From Maribellus sediminis (GTDB lineage: Bacteria; Bacteroidota; Bacteroidia; Bacteroidales; Prolixibacteraceae): 64,000 nucleotides of DNA. A model generated the notes under the pieces. The model had not been told where the DNA came from. It saw only the letters and a list, made by a program, of their open reading frames with translations, and searched no databases. Both the position numbers and the translations under genes were made by a program. Below are positions 22,469 through 31,280 of the stretch, piece after piece. Each line of letters opens with the position of its first letter. Position 1 is the stretch's first letter. Location: the NCBI RefSeq assembly GCF_011799805.1, contig NZ_WXUB01000003.1, positions 701,483 to 765,482 on the forward strand, in the 5' to 3' direction.

Positions 22469-23758
22469 ATGGAACTACTAAAAAACAATGTCAAAAAGCG
22501 AATAGATTTCCTGGGAGAGGAGATATCGGTGCTGCTAAAAGAACACCCGGATTGCAGCCTTGGTGAAGTCAAACTCAAACAGGTACTAGGCGGAATGCGG
22601 GGACTGACAGCCCTGGTATGCAATACCTCGTTTGTAGATCCTTACCAGGGATTGTTCATCAGCAATTATGCGATTCCTGAATTTGAGGACAAGTTACCCG
22701 AAGAGATCTTTTACCTGCTTTGTGCGGGTAAGTTTCCCGACGAATTCGAACTGGAGGAGCTTAAGGAGGAATTTCGTTTGCGTGCTGAATTACCGCACTA
22801 CATGTGGTCGTTCATCCGTAATCTGCCTGCCGGGATGCATCCGATGACCATGTTCAGCATGTGCATACTGGCGATGGAAGGACTTTCAGTGTTTAAACGG
22901 AAGTATGCGGCAGGGGAAATTTCAAAATCGGAATTTTGGGAATATACCCTGGAAGATGCACTTAACCTGCTGGCCAAACTGCCAACGATAGCGGCGGCAA
23001 TTTACCGTATTCATCTGCTGCACGAGGAAGCCATTGCCTATAATCCTTCACTCGACCTTGGCGGTAACCTGGCGAATATGCTGGGTGTGAATCCGCGGAT
23101 CTCGTGTGCCGAGCTCATGCGTTTGTACCTGGTGCTGCACTGCGATCATGAAGGCGGAAATGTAAGTGCTTTTACGTCGAGGGTGGTGAATTCGGCGCTG
23201 TCGAACCTTTACTATGCCGCTTCGGCAGGGCTAAACGGACTGGCGGGGCCGCTTCACGGACTGGCGAACCAGGTATGCCTGAAGTTTATCCATACTATTC
23301 ATGAGCATTTCGGGGAATCGCCTTCCACCAACCAGCTCAGTGAATTTGTTAAGGAAGAGCTAAATGTCGGGCGGGTAATCCCGGGTTACGGGCATGCTGT
23401 GCTTCGTGTCACCGACCCGCGGTTTACGTCCTTTATGGAGTTTGGCAACCGGCATTGCCCGAATACACCCTACCTGCAAACCGTAAAGAAACTGTACCAT
23501 GTGGTGCCCGACATTCTGAAAAGCTATAAAGGCGGAAAGGTGGCCAATCCCTATCCCAACGTGGATGCCATTTCGGGAACCCTGCTTTACCATTACGGGA
23601 TCACGCATTTTGATTTCTATACCGTGATGTTTGGGATCTCGCGCACTTTTGGGTTCTGTGCACAGAGCATTATAGCACTGGGACTGAATCAGCCCATAAT
23701 CCGGCCCAAAAGCGTAACCAATAAATGGTTGAAGGATTATTTGGAAAAGACGGAATAG
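22469..23758 (+). CDS. gltA: citrate synthase (citrate/2-methylcitrate synthase family, long type)
   Basis: The 429-residue protein has the catalytic residues His227 (CDHEGGNVSAF), His263 (GPLHGLANQ), His309 (IPGYGHAVLRVTDPR) and an Asp in HFDFYTVMFGISR (about 383). It condenses oxaloacetate and acetyl-CoA in the cytoplasm at the entry to the citric acid cycle. Length and the GPLHGLANQ and VIPGYGHAVLR segments fit the longer type also found in mitochondria, rather than the shorter type I E. coli form. No neighbour gene belongs to the pathway. Repeat families lie directly on both sides. Confidence 0.9.
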   Translation: MELLKNNVKKRIDFLGEEISVLLKEHPDCSLGEVKLKQVLGGMRGLTALVCNTSFVDPYQGLFISNYAIPEFEDKLPEEIFYLLCAGKFPDEFELEELKEEFRLRAELPHYMWSFIRNLPAGMHPMTMFSMCILAMEGLSVFKRKYAAGEISKSEFWEYTLEDALNLLAKLPTIAAAIYRIHLLHEEAIAYNPSLDLGGNLANMLGVNPRISCAELMRLYLVLHCDHEGGNVSAFTSRVVNSALSNLYYAASAGLNGLAGPLHGLANQVCLKFIHTIHEHFGESPSTNQLSEFVKEELNVGRVIPGYGHAVLRVTDPRFTSFMEFGNRHCPNTPYLQTVKKLYHVVPDILKSYKGGKVANPYPNVDAISGTLLYHYGITHFDFYTVMFGISRTFGFCAQSIIALGLNQPIIRPKSVTNKWLKDYLEKTE

Positions 23759-23763
23759 ATGAG

Positions 23764-23945
23764 GCACCACCCCGTCCTCGTCCGTCAGCTGACGGAGAAA
23801 CAAAGCGGTATGTCTGATTTGTTGAGGCGGGGGAAATTTTCGTACCGGGATTTTGTTTTTCAGTCCGTTTAACTATTTTGGAAAAAGAATTTCTCCTCCT
23901 TACGAAGGAGGAGTACGCCCTGAGAATTCGGGGTGGGAGGTGGTT
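23764..23945 (+). repeat. family D followed by family C
   Basis: D (23764-23843: CACCACCCCGTCCTCGTCCG to GGGGGAAATTTTCGT), a 47-bp leader (TACCGGGATTTTG ... TTTTGGAAAAAGAA), then C (23891-23945: CTCCTCCTTACGAAGGAGGA to GGGAGGTGGTTG). The order is D-C, as between units of the array at 15163-16224. Confidence 0.75.
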
Positions 23946-24177
23946 GTAATAACAACAACACATACCAGGGTAGTAAAATCAACGCTTGTACAACAAACGC
24001 TTATCTTTGCGGCTCATGCATGCTTCGCTTTTCAAACGCTTTAATCAGATGAGCCTTTCTACCTTTGATGTACCTTTCCCGGGTTTTAACCCGGGGTTAT
24101 TTGAGTTTAATTCTTTTAGGGCAATTTTCAATGAAGAAGTTTTACAAGCTCACGGCTCGCAGCTCAAAGCTCTCCCT
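23946..24177. other. intergenic stretch with one CCGGGTTnnAACCCGG hairpin
   Basis: The piece at 24078-24126 (CCCGGGTTTTAACCCGGGGT, then GAGTTTAATTCTTTTAGGG) recurs at 25707-25757 as CACCGGGTTGAAACCCGG. The remainder shows no gene. It lies at the 3' end of the minus-strand porin gene. Confidence 0.55.
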
Positions 24178-25383
24178 TTAAAGCCTCTGACTAAACCTAT
24201 ACCTAAATGACAACTGAACTTTGGTGGCCGAGGTGTTCCAGCCGTCGCTGTGGTTTTCGCGGTCGATCCATTGCAACTCAATCCCGGCCATCACGTTGCT
24301 TAGAGGGGTATAGAGGAGGTTGGCACTGGCATAACGCCCGTTACGAAAAGCTTCAGGTTTCTGTCCGTCGGAGTTTTGAGTATGTATGGCTGAGTAGCCT
24401 GCGTCAGTGCTCCACTTTTTATTCCAGTGGTGGTTGATGTAGCACGAATAGCTGTAAAGGGGCAGCGCCACACCTTTTATGGGGCGCAAGGTATTGCTGA
24501 AATCGTTTTTTATACCGATGTCGGTGGGGGCATCGTTCATCAGGTTTTGTATACCTTTTCCGCCAACTGTTTGCAGCAGCAGCACATTGTTTTCGTTCAG
24601 GTTCAGGTTCGAACTCAGGTTAAAGCCCCAGCCCCAAACCTTACCGCTAAGGTCGTAAGGCTCGTTACCCTGATCCACCCATTCGATCTTTCTCAGTACC
24701 GCGGCAATTTCGGCATAACCCCAGTGGCGTGTCATCCGGTATTCGGCCGCAAAATCGGGGATATTAAATCTGGGCTTTACATCCGATAGTTCGATGCGGT
24801 CGCCATAAACTCCTTCGTCGGCACTCGCACCCGGCTGTTCGAGGGCAAAGGCCAGGTAGTCGTCGCCTCGTAAAGGCATAAAGCGCAGTTGTACATTTTT
24901 GCACAGCGACAGGCCCACCGGTCCCCAGTATTCGAGCATATTCGGAAAGCCGTCAACATCGCTGAAGAGGCTCCAGTTGCGTCCTGCTCCAAACATACCC
25001 AGTTCGGCCCAGGCATAGAGCAGGTGAAAGGTGGTTTCGTCGGCATTTTCACCCGAGCCAAACAAATCGAAGGCAAAATGGATCATGAGCTCGCCGTATT
25101 TGGTAGGCGTAAAACTCTGTACCCGAAACAACGATTGCCGCACCCCAAAAAATACATTGCCATCGCTGCCATATTCGTTTTTGTAAGCTGGCAGTTGCGT
25201 GGGGCGCATAACATCGAAATAATCGGGATTGATCTGGTTGAAATTGTAACCGGCATCCGTCATCACCTGCCCCGATATCAGAAGCCGGGTTTTGTTTTCT
25301 TCCTGTGCATTTATCTGAAAGACGATAAGCGCAAATACAATGCTCAGGCAAAACGTGAAAATAGGCCGGGATGTGTTGTTCAT
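24178..25383 (-). CDS. DcaP-like outer membrane porin
   Basis: The start at 25383 gives 401 residues with a signal peptide (MNNTSRPIFTFCLSIVFALI...INAQ). The mature part shows barrel strands with the DcaP-type pattern: LLISGQVMTDAGYNFNQINP, FFGVRQSLFRVQSFTPT, MIHFAFDLFGSG, HLLYAWAELGMFGAGRNWSLFSDVDGFPNMLEYWGP, ending in Arg-aromatic alternation (VQLSFRYRFSQRL). Sequences of this kind are known porins for dicarboxylates or oligosaccharides in other bacteria, but the substrate here is unknown. The longer frame upstream is repeat sequence. Single gene. Confidence 0.82.
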   Translation of the reverse strand: MNNTSRPIFTFCLSIVFALIVFQINAQEENKTRLLISGQVMTDAGYNFNQINPDYFDVMRPTQLPAYKNEYGSDGNVFFGVRQSLFRVQSFTPTKYGELMIHFAFDLFGSGENADETTFHLLYAWAELGMFGAGRNWSLFSDVDGFPNMLEYWGPVGLSLCKNVQLRFMPLRGDDYLAFALEQPGASADEGVYGDRIELSDVKPRFNIPDFAAEYRMTRHWGYAEIAAVLRKIEWVDQGNEPYDLSGKVWGWGFNLSSNLNLNENNVLLLQTVGGKGIQNLMNDAPTDIGIKNDFSNTLRPIKGVALPLYSYSCYINHHWNKKWSTDAGYSAIHTQNSDGQKPEAFRNGRYASANLLYTPLSNVMAGIELQWIDRENHSDGWNTSATKVQLSFRYRFSQRL

Positions 25384-25470
25384 AAGTCGGTGTTCTGAGA
25401 ATGCTTCATTAAATTTACGAAGAGGTTGGGGAAAAACAAGGGGGAAGGGATTAGTTTGCAGTCGCAGAGA

Positions 25471-25760
25471 AGATTGCTTCGTTCCCGAGTATTCGGGACA
25501 AGCAGTTCCTCCTCGCAATGACAATCATTTGTGAATATAAGGCGGTGGACAAGTAATTGCCACGAAGTGGTAAAATTTGAATAACCTCGGGTGAAACCCG
25601 TGGGACAATGCCGAATACGAAACAGCCACGAAGTGGTTGAATGTGCACCAATGAGGGATAAAAGGATTATTCACCCCTTTCAGGGATAACAAAAAACCTT
25701 GACTTCTTCACCGGGTTGAAACCCGGGGTTATTCCTATTTAATTCCTTCGGGATAATGGA
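25471..25760 (+). repeat. mixed repeat block: family B half unit and CCGGGT palindromes
   Basis: AGATTGCTTCGTTCCCGAG to GGCGGTGGAC (25471-25555) is the left half of a family B unit. Then come ACCTCGGGTGAAACCCGTGG, GAAACAGCCACGAAGTGG and GCCACGAAGTGG (25558-25640, a known kind of Bacteroidota intergenic palindrome), and finally CACCGGGTTGAAACCCGGGG. No gene lies in it. Confidence 0.65.
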
Positions 25761-25833
25761 AAAGCAATCTGTTAGAATAAAGATCCCTGGTTGCAAACGA
25801 TAGGCAGGACAGGTTTCCGTTAGCGAATGCTCA

Positions 25834-26823
25834 TCAAAAATTCGGATCCTCAAAAATGATTTCGTCGATTTTTCCGGCAATTTCAAGTGCGGCGTTGCGG
25901 CCGGTATCGTGAAAAAGGCTTTTGCCGTTGCTTCTTTCGGAGAGTGAGATTGTCAGCTCAGAAGTCATGCTTTCGCTGATGCGGCCCTCCATGATACCGG
26001 CAATCGGTGAGGCCAGCTCAGTGGCGTTGTCGCGGTGTGCCATTACTTTCAGCCGGTATTGTTTGTTTTCCATCAGCAGCATCACTTTTTGGCTGTCGGC
26101 ATACGAGTGCAGCAGTTTGGTGCCATTGTAGGTGGTGAATTCAATCAGCTTTCCGTTAAAATACAATCCGGCAATAAAGCCGACAAAAGAACTGCGCAGC
26201 CAGGGAATTTTAGCAACTGAAGCTTTAAAGGATATGCCGGGCTGTGAAAAATGATTCGACTGCATCCAGAAGTAGGCCGAAGGGAAGGAGTGGCCCCAGT
26301 CTTTTTCGATATAACCCCGTCCGCCCGTAAAATCGATGTTTTTACCCCCGATTTTTAAGGTGCCATTCAACTCATGATCCATGCTGATGATGCCATGATA
26401 ACATTCCATGAAGGGCACAAAAGTATAAGGTCCCATGATTCCGGGAGAATACCACTTATTTGGCCATGGAACAGGATTTTTAAACTGCAGTATCCCAGAA
26501 TAATTATCAAGGTCGAGTTGTATAAAGTTGCCTGTAAATTGATTACCGGCTATTCCTATTTCGAACGAAGTTGCACTGGCAGAAAAAGCACTCGCCGGAA
26601 ATTTAATGTATTCGGCTGTTTGTGCTTTGCCGTCGAGCACCTGCACGAAAGCATGCGCCCCACCTTGCTCGTCCATGGCAATTCCGGGAATAAAAGCAAA
26701 GGCATGTTGCTCGTTGGCCGAAACTATTTTGTAGTACCAGCCTTCGAAATACTTTTTTGAACGCAACCAGCCGTGGTAGCGCTCCGGGTGGAATAAGGCC
26801 TGTATTTGATTGATCCAGTGCAT
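25834..26823 (-). CDS. tocopherol cyclase-like protein (PF14249 type)
   Basis: The start at 26823 (MHWINQIQALFHPERYHGWL) gives 329 residues. The family is known from tocopherol cyclases and their bacterial relatives; signatures here are YFEGWYYKIV, HAFAFIPGI, HAFVQVLDG and GYIEKDWGHSFPSAYFWMQSNHF, where EKDWG with a following WxQ is typical. Bacterial members have no proven substrate; a lipid or carotenoid role has been suggested. No signal peptide is seen. It stands alone with a close upstream region shared with a minus-strand neighbour. Confidence 0.85.
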   Translation of the reverse strand: MHWINQIQALFHPERYHGWLRSKKYFEGWYYKIVSANEQHAFAFIPGIAMDEQGGAHAFVQVLDGKAQTAEYIKFPASAFSASATSFEIGIAGNQFTGNFIQLDLDNYSGILQFKNPVPWPNKWYSPGIMGPYTFVPFMECYHGIISMDHELNGTLKIGGKNIDFTGGRGYIEKDWGHSFPSAYFWMQSNHFSQPGISFKASVAKIPWLRSSFVGFIAGLYFNGKLIEFTTYNGTKLLHSYADSQKVMLLMENKQYRLKVMAHRDNATELASPIAGIMEGRISESMTSELTISLSERSNGKSLFHDTGRNAALEIAGKIDEIIFEDPNF

Positions 26824-26953
26824 GGTGCTTAAAGGTAGTAAGAAAATCTTTGTTGATTTGGATGTTGACAATCATAGTTTTAAGTCGCCAGTAGAATGAA
26901 GAACAATGAGGGGGGACTGAACAACGGAAACCTTTGAGGGAAATAAAAAAGTT

Positions 26954-27529
26954 TTACAGAAAAACAGGATCGAATATAGCATTGTTAACAACCTGGTGAA
27001 TGATCACAAAAATTACAGTCAGTACAAAACCAATGGCCAGCCGCCCGGTAATCCGGAGTTTGGGTTGCGATTTGAATATCCATAAGGCAATTCCTGCAAG
27101 AAACAGCGCAAGAAACAAACAATCGATTAAATGCCCCTCATAAGCTGCGCCCAACGCTGCCTGGGCTTCCTGAAATTCGCTTGCATCATGTCCTCTTCCC
27201 ACCAGGAAAAACCGAAATGTGTACATTCCGGGCATGGCCAGAACACCCGCCAAAACAGCAGAACTGTATTTGAACTTTTTGACCAGGAATAAAACCATTA
27301 CAACAAGGGTAATCAACACGGTTCCGATAATACCACCCAGTGATACCTTCTGCTGCAGATCGGCTGGAATTGTTTCCAGAATGTACTCTTTGGCAGGCGT
27401 TGGTATAGCCCTGATTCCTTTCACCCAAACAGGAATACAGTGACCCAGTTCATGAAAATAGATGCTTATAAAAATTGTCAGGAAATACAATCCCCATACA
27501 TTCAGCTCCTTTTTAAAATCAAGTCTCAT
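26954..27529 (-). CDS. membrane protein with HELGH motif (M50-like metallopeptidase fold)
   Basis: The 191-residue protein has four to five hydrophobic segments (LYFLTIFISIYF, GGIIGTVLITLVVMVLFLV, SAVLAGVLAMPGMY, CLFLALFLAGIALWIF, IGFVLTVIFVIIH). The first membrane helix ends FHELGHCIPVWVKGI, a HExxH zinc site, and SLGGIIGT follows, as in site-2 proteases. It is short for M50 and lacks an obvious PDZ domain or a clear NPDG-type second motif, so peptidase activity is uncertain. Probably located in the inner membrane. Confidence 0.68.
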   Translation of the reverse strand: MRLDFKKELNVWGLYFLTIFISIYFHELGHCIPVWVKGIRAIPTPAKEYILETIPADLQQKVSLGGIIGTVLITLVVMVLFLVKKFKYSSAVLAGVLAMPGMYTFRFFLVGRGHDASEFQEAQAALGAAYEGHLIDCLFLALFLAGIALWIFKSQPKLRITGRLAIGFVLTVIFVIIHQVVNNAIFDPVFL

Positions 27530-27706
27530 ATCAGCTTAGTGATTATTAACGGTTATTTTTTTATGCAGTTCCTGAAATTACCGTGAACAAGCTGAAATAC
27601 GAATATTATTCGACAAATACTCGACTTTAAGGGTTGAAAGCAAGGGAACAGGGGCAGAGAACCGATGCTTAAGCAGAGCGCAACTGATCCTCGCCAATAA
27701 GGCAGG

Positions 27707-29866
27707 TTAGTTCCTTTTGATGAAACGCTCCGTGAGTACCTGTTGATCTCCTATACGCACCTGCAACAGATAAACACCCGGATTCATGGATGAGGGCAGG
27801 TCGATATGTGTATGATTATTCCCGTTAATCAATAAGCCGGGTTTGATTTGATGAACAGCCTGCCCCAGGTTGTTAAAGATGGTAAGCGTTACCTCTTCAC
27901 TGCTGTTGAGCGTAAGGTCGACATTCAGATGATCGGTGGCCGGGTTGGGATACATCAGCAATTCAGTATCGTTCTGAATTTCTTCCACCACCACGTAAAC
28001 CGAAACTTTTGCCATTTCGTCGTCGATCCAGTTCCAGCGTTTTATGAGGTATTCTTTCATGCTGTTGACCTGCTTGTCGTAGGTGTCGAGCAGCTCGAAA
28101 CCGGGTAGCTCGCGCCAGATCCATTTTCCGAGGTTGGGCCATTTTTTAAAATTCCGGTCTGCTGCTTCACTCAGGTTGGCAGCAATGGAATCAATGTACT
28201 GGAACATATTTTCGGTGCTCCACTCGTTTTGCCGTAAGGTTTCCCAGCGTTTTTTCATCTGGTACTGAAAGTAAGGCTCATGTATCATCATCTGGTAAAA
28301 AGCAGGATCGGGCCAAAAGTTGTAATCGATGCTCCATCCCCACCAGCGATCGCCATCGCGGTAAGTAGAATTGTGCATCGACTGGTCGAAATCCCATGCC
28401 GGTCCGGCCTTTAATTTTCCGCCTTTATCTTTGTGGAAATAGCAGCTCCATCCATAACCGTCGGGGTCGCGGGTGGCTTCGGTTACCAGCAAAAAGTCGA
28501 CAAAACTGGGTAGATCGATCCACTGGGCATACAAATCCCCGGGATTATCGGTATTAAACTGCTGCATCGCAAAACGGAAATCGTCATCGTATTTTCTGAT
28601 ATAGGCCAGCTGTTCAGGCATTACCTCATCCATATCGGGGTAACGCAGGCGCCGTGCCTGTCCAAAATCATCGTACTGTCCGGCGATTTCATAGATGTAT
28701 CCCCCGGTGAGTTCCTCTCCTGAAATATCCTCGGGTTTTAGCTTGGCAATATTGAGCCGGTTTTTGGTGCGTTTTATTTTTTCAAGCAAAATATAAATGC
28801 CCTGGTATTCGCCGTTCAGCACCACCTCTACATGTTTGTTTCCGCTCGACCAGTGATCTGCACGGCGCGACAGCTCATGCCCCACGGGATTACGTAAAAA
28901 GGTATGGTCGATGTAGGAGGCCCTCAATATCCAGTCGTTCTCTTCCGGGAAACCAAGCAAGGCAACATCGTTATTATCGCCGTTTTCGAGGCGTGTTTCA
29001 AAGGTATAAGGCTTTTTCGGGTAGCCCATTGTTGAGTTTCCTCTCAGTTCAATACCAATGGTTCCATCATAGTGGTTAAAGGGATCGCTCAGGTTGTTTC
29101 TTTTTCCGGGACCGTTAAAAATTACTCCAAGGTGTCCGTTTATTTTGGGTTCGTCCACAATGGTCTGCCCTTTGGTATCGATCACGAATATGGGAAGATT
29201 GGAACTGGAAAATACCAGTGGGATTTCAATGCCCCCGGGCATAGGTAGATAGCGCCTTTCTTCGGAATCGACTTCAACCGACAAAAGCAAAGTAGAAGAC
29301 ATATCAGAAGAGTTGACACTGGAATTGTGTATTTCAACAGCCAGCACATTCGTGCCGGTGAGTAACAGTTCGTTGAGTTTGCTTTTATCAATAAGAAACG
29401 ACTCGTAATTTCCGCCCTGGTAAATCCGGGCTTCGTGGTTAACAGTTGAAATCTCGTCGAAAGCAGGAAATCCTGCTGAAAGTCCGGCCGAGCGGGCAAT
29501 CTCCTGTCCGTTTAGGTAAGCTACAAAGGCATCGTCGTAATCGATGCTTAAAAGCGCGGTCTGAATTTCAGCTTTATCGTGGATCGAAAAAGTACGGCGT
29601 AAAAAGAGCGCGTTTGTTTGTTCAATAATTGTATTGTCGTCGTTATCGGCATAACCGATCCCGCCTTTCCCTTCACTCCATCCCGTTGCATCGAAATCAA
29701 CATTGCGCCAGTTACTATTTGGAGCTCCGTTGTTGCTTAAAGCATATTGAAAAATAGTATCGGGATAGAAAACGCTTTCCCAGTGCAGGTTTGAAAAACC
29801 CTTAGCGGGCAGAATACATAAAATAGATAACAGTATAATAATGCCGTATTTCTGATTAGTTGCCAT
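27707..29866 (-). CDS. secreted CotH-like kinase-fold protein with T9SS sorting domain
   Basis: The start at 29866 gives 719 residues with signal peptide (MATNQKYGIIILLSILCILP). Residues about 15-200 form a jellyroll-like module (FYPDTIFQYALSN, IDYDDAFVAYLNGQEIAR, NVLAVEIHNSS). Residues about 215-640 match the CotH family: IGIELRGNSTMGYPKKPYTF, GFPEENDWILRASYIDHTFLRN, GIYILLEKIKRTKNRLNIAK and AGPAWDFDQSMHNS. CotH proteins are known atypical kinases of spore coats and appear widely as secreted proteins. The last about 80 residues (LLMYPNPATDHLNVDLTL ... LLQVRIGDQQVLTERFIKRN) are a T9SS sorting domain. The role may be protein phosphorylation or surface attachment. Confidence 0.87.
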   Translation of the reverse strand: MATNQKYGIIILLSILCILPAKGFSNLHWESVFYPDTIFQYALSNNGAPNSNWRNVDFDATGWSEGKGGIGYADNDDNTIIEQTNALFLRRTFSIHDKAEIQTALLSIDYDDAFVAYLNGQEIARSAGLSAGFPAFDEISTVNHEARIYQGGNYESFLIDKSKLNELLLTGTNVLAVEIHNSSVNSSDMSSTLLLSVEVDSEERRYLPMPGGIEIPLVFSSSNLPIFVIDTKGQTIVDEPKINGHLGVIFNGPGKRNNLSDPFNHYDGTIGIELRGNSTMGYPKKPYTFETRLENGDNNDVALLGFPEENDWILRASYIDHTFLRNPVGHELSRRADHWSSGNKHVEVVLNGEYQGIYILLEKIKRTKNRLNIAKLKPEDISGEELTGGYIYEIAGQYDDFGQARRLRYPDMDEVMPEQLAYIRKYDDDFRFAMQQFNTDNPGDLYAQWIDLPSFVDFLLVTEATRDPDGYGWSCYFHKDKGGKLKAGPAWDFDQSMHNSTYRDGDRWWGWSIDYNFWPDPAFYQMMIHEPYFQYQMKKRWETLRQNEWSTENMFQYIDSIAANLSEAADRNFKKWPNLGKWIWRELPGFELLDTYDKQVNSMKEYLIKRWNWIDDEMAKVSVYVVVEEIQNDTELLMYPNPATDHLNVDLTLNSSEEVTLTIFNNLGQAVHQIKPGLLINGNNHTHIDLPSSMNPGVYLLQVRIGDQQVLTERFIKRN

Positions 29867-30013
29867 TGGTAAAATGTTAGTTAGCTGCAAAGCTAAAATT
29901 TTTCAGCAAACAAGAAGGGAAAAAGAAGATTAGCAATCTGTTATCAAACAGATAATGCGCGAAAATAGCCAATGTTTGCGGGAGACCGTTTCGAAAGTGG
30001 TAAGGTAATGTTG

Positions 30014-31054
30014 CTAATCCTTTACTAAAAAAGCTTTCAGGGCCTTGGTGGGTTTGCCATCGTCGCCCCAGGCGCTAAGCGGGTAGCGGCTCCAGCTGCG
30101 TGCACCTTCCGGTTCCCAGTAGAATACACCTTTGCCACGTTCGTTGGGCACTTCCCTGACTTTTTGCTGCACAGTCACGAGCATGTCGTAGGTGTTTTGT
30201 ACCATGGTATCGATGCCTCCCACTTCCACCACCATTACATCCTTGTTGTAACGCGAAGCCATGTCGTTGAGGTTGGCAGCCAGATCGTCGATATTTTCGG
30301 TGTAATCGGGTCGTCCTTCCAGCCAGTAGGGATAATACGAAAGGCCAATCATGTCGTATTTTGCACCGTTGGCTTCGGCAGCATCGAACCACCAGCGAAA
30401 ACGCTCGTTGTTATTCCCCTGGTCGACATGCAGAATAACGATGGATTGCGGACTAACCGCTTTTATGGCTTCGTACCCTTTGTTGATGAGTTGCGCCAGT
30501 TGAGGCCAGTTGTCGGTGCTGCCCTCAGGATAGATCATGCCACCCGGAATCTCGTTGCCCACCTGCACCCATTCGGGAGTTACGCCGGCATCTTTTAGTG
30601 CCGACATCACATCGTACGTGTAATCGTACAAATCGGTCAGCAGCGTGGGAAAATCGTGACCTACCCATGCTTTGGGTTTTCGTTGTTTCCCGGGATCGGC
30701 CCAGCTGTCGCTGTAATGAAAATTGAGCATCACTTTCATACCCCATTCCTGAGCGCGAAGGGCCATGGCAACGGTTTCGTCTTTGCTGCAGTGTCCGCTA
30801 AACGGATTATCGGAAGGATCGACAAAAGTTCGCAGACGAATGGCATTAATCCCATGATCTTTCAGGATTTGAAAGCAGTCTTCAGCTTCACCATTCTCGT
30901 TGTAAAAGGTATAGCCGCTGGCTTCCATTTGCGGCAACCAGCTGATGTCGGCGCCTTTTGCAAAATCATCTTTGGAACCTGGAGAAGTTGTTGGTTTGCA
31001 TCCTGCGAAAAGTAGGATTACCAAAGCAATAACATAAATTGTGGTTTTATACAT
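30014..31054 (-). CDS. GH53 arabinogalactan endo-beta-1,4-galactanase, lipoprotein
   Basis: The start at 31054 gives 346 residues with a lipoprotein signal (MYKTTIYVIALVILLFAGC, Cys19). GH53 signatures are complete: GADISWLPQME at the N-terminus of the barrel, NFHYSDSWADPGKQ, VQVGNEIPGGMIYPEG with the acid/base Glu168, IGLSYYPYW, and MVVEVGG with the nucleophile Glu277. The enzyme cuts beta-1,4-galactan, a side chain of pectin and arabinogalactan; as a lipoprotein it probably sits on the outer membrane or in the periplasm. No SusC/D pair flanks it. The unrelated PUL lies 10 kb away. Upstream frame is repeat sequence. Confidence 0.93.
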   Translation of the reverse strand: MYKTTIYVIALVILLFAGCKPTTSPGSKDDFAKGADISWLPQMEASGYTFYNENGEAEDCFQILKDHGINAIRLRTFVDPSDNPFSGHCSKDETVAMALRAQEWGMKVMLNFHYSDSWADPGKQRKPKAWVGHDFPTLLTDLYDYTYDVMSALKDAGVTPEWVQVGNEIPGGMIYPEGSTDNWPQLAQLINKGYEAIKAVSPQSIVILHVDQGNNNERFRWWFDAAEANGAKYDMIGLSYYPYWLEGRPDYTENIDDLAANLNDMASRYNKDVMVVEVGGIDTMVQNTYDMLVTVQQKVREVPNERGKGVFYWEPEGARSWSRYPLSAWGDDGKPTKALKAFLVKD

Positions 31055-31110
31055 GGTTTTAGTTTTTATGTCAGGCGACTTTAAAGATATAAAAAGATTG
31101 ATTCGTTGAA

Positions 31111-31180
31111 GCACCAATCCGTCCCCGTCCGTCAGCTGACGGATCGGGGCCACCATTCCTCAGCGGGGTGGGGAATATTC
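31111..31180 (+). repeat. family D repeat, isolated
   Basis: GCACCAATCCGTCCCCGTCC, CAGCTGACGGATCGGGGCCA, CAGCGGGGTGGGGAATATTC. It has diverged at both ends (CACCAATCC for CACCACCCC). No partner C is nearby. Confidence 0.65.
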
Positions 31181-31280
31181 AATGATCATTCAATCCATCA
31201 CTCCTCCGGTTTTTGTCAGGCGTTAAACCTTATAGTCTGATTTTCGTATCGTTACGTACTTCACAAAAAAATCATGTATT

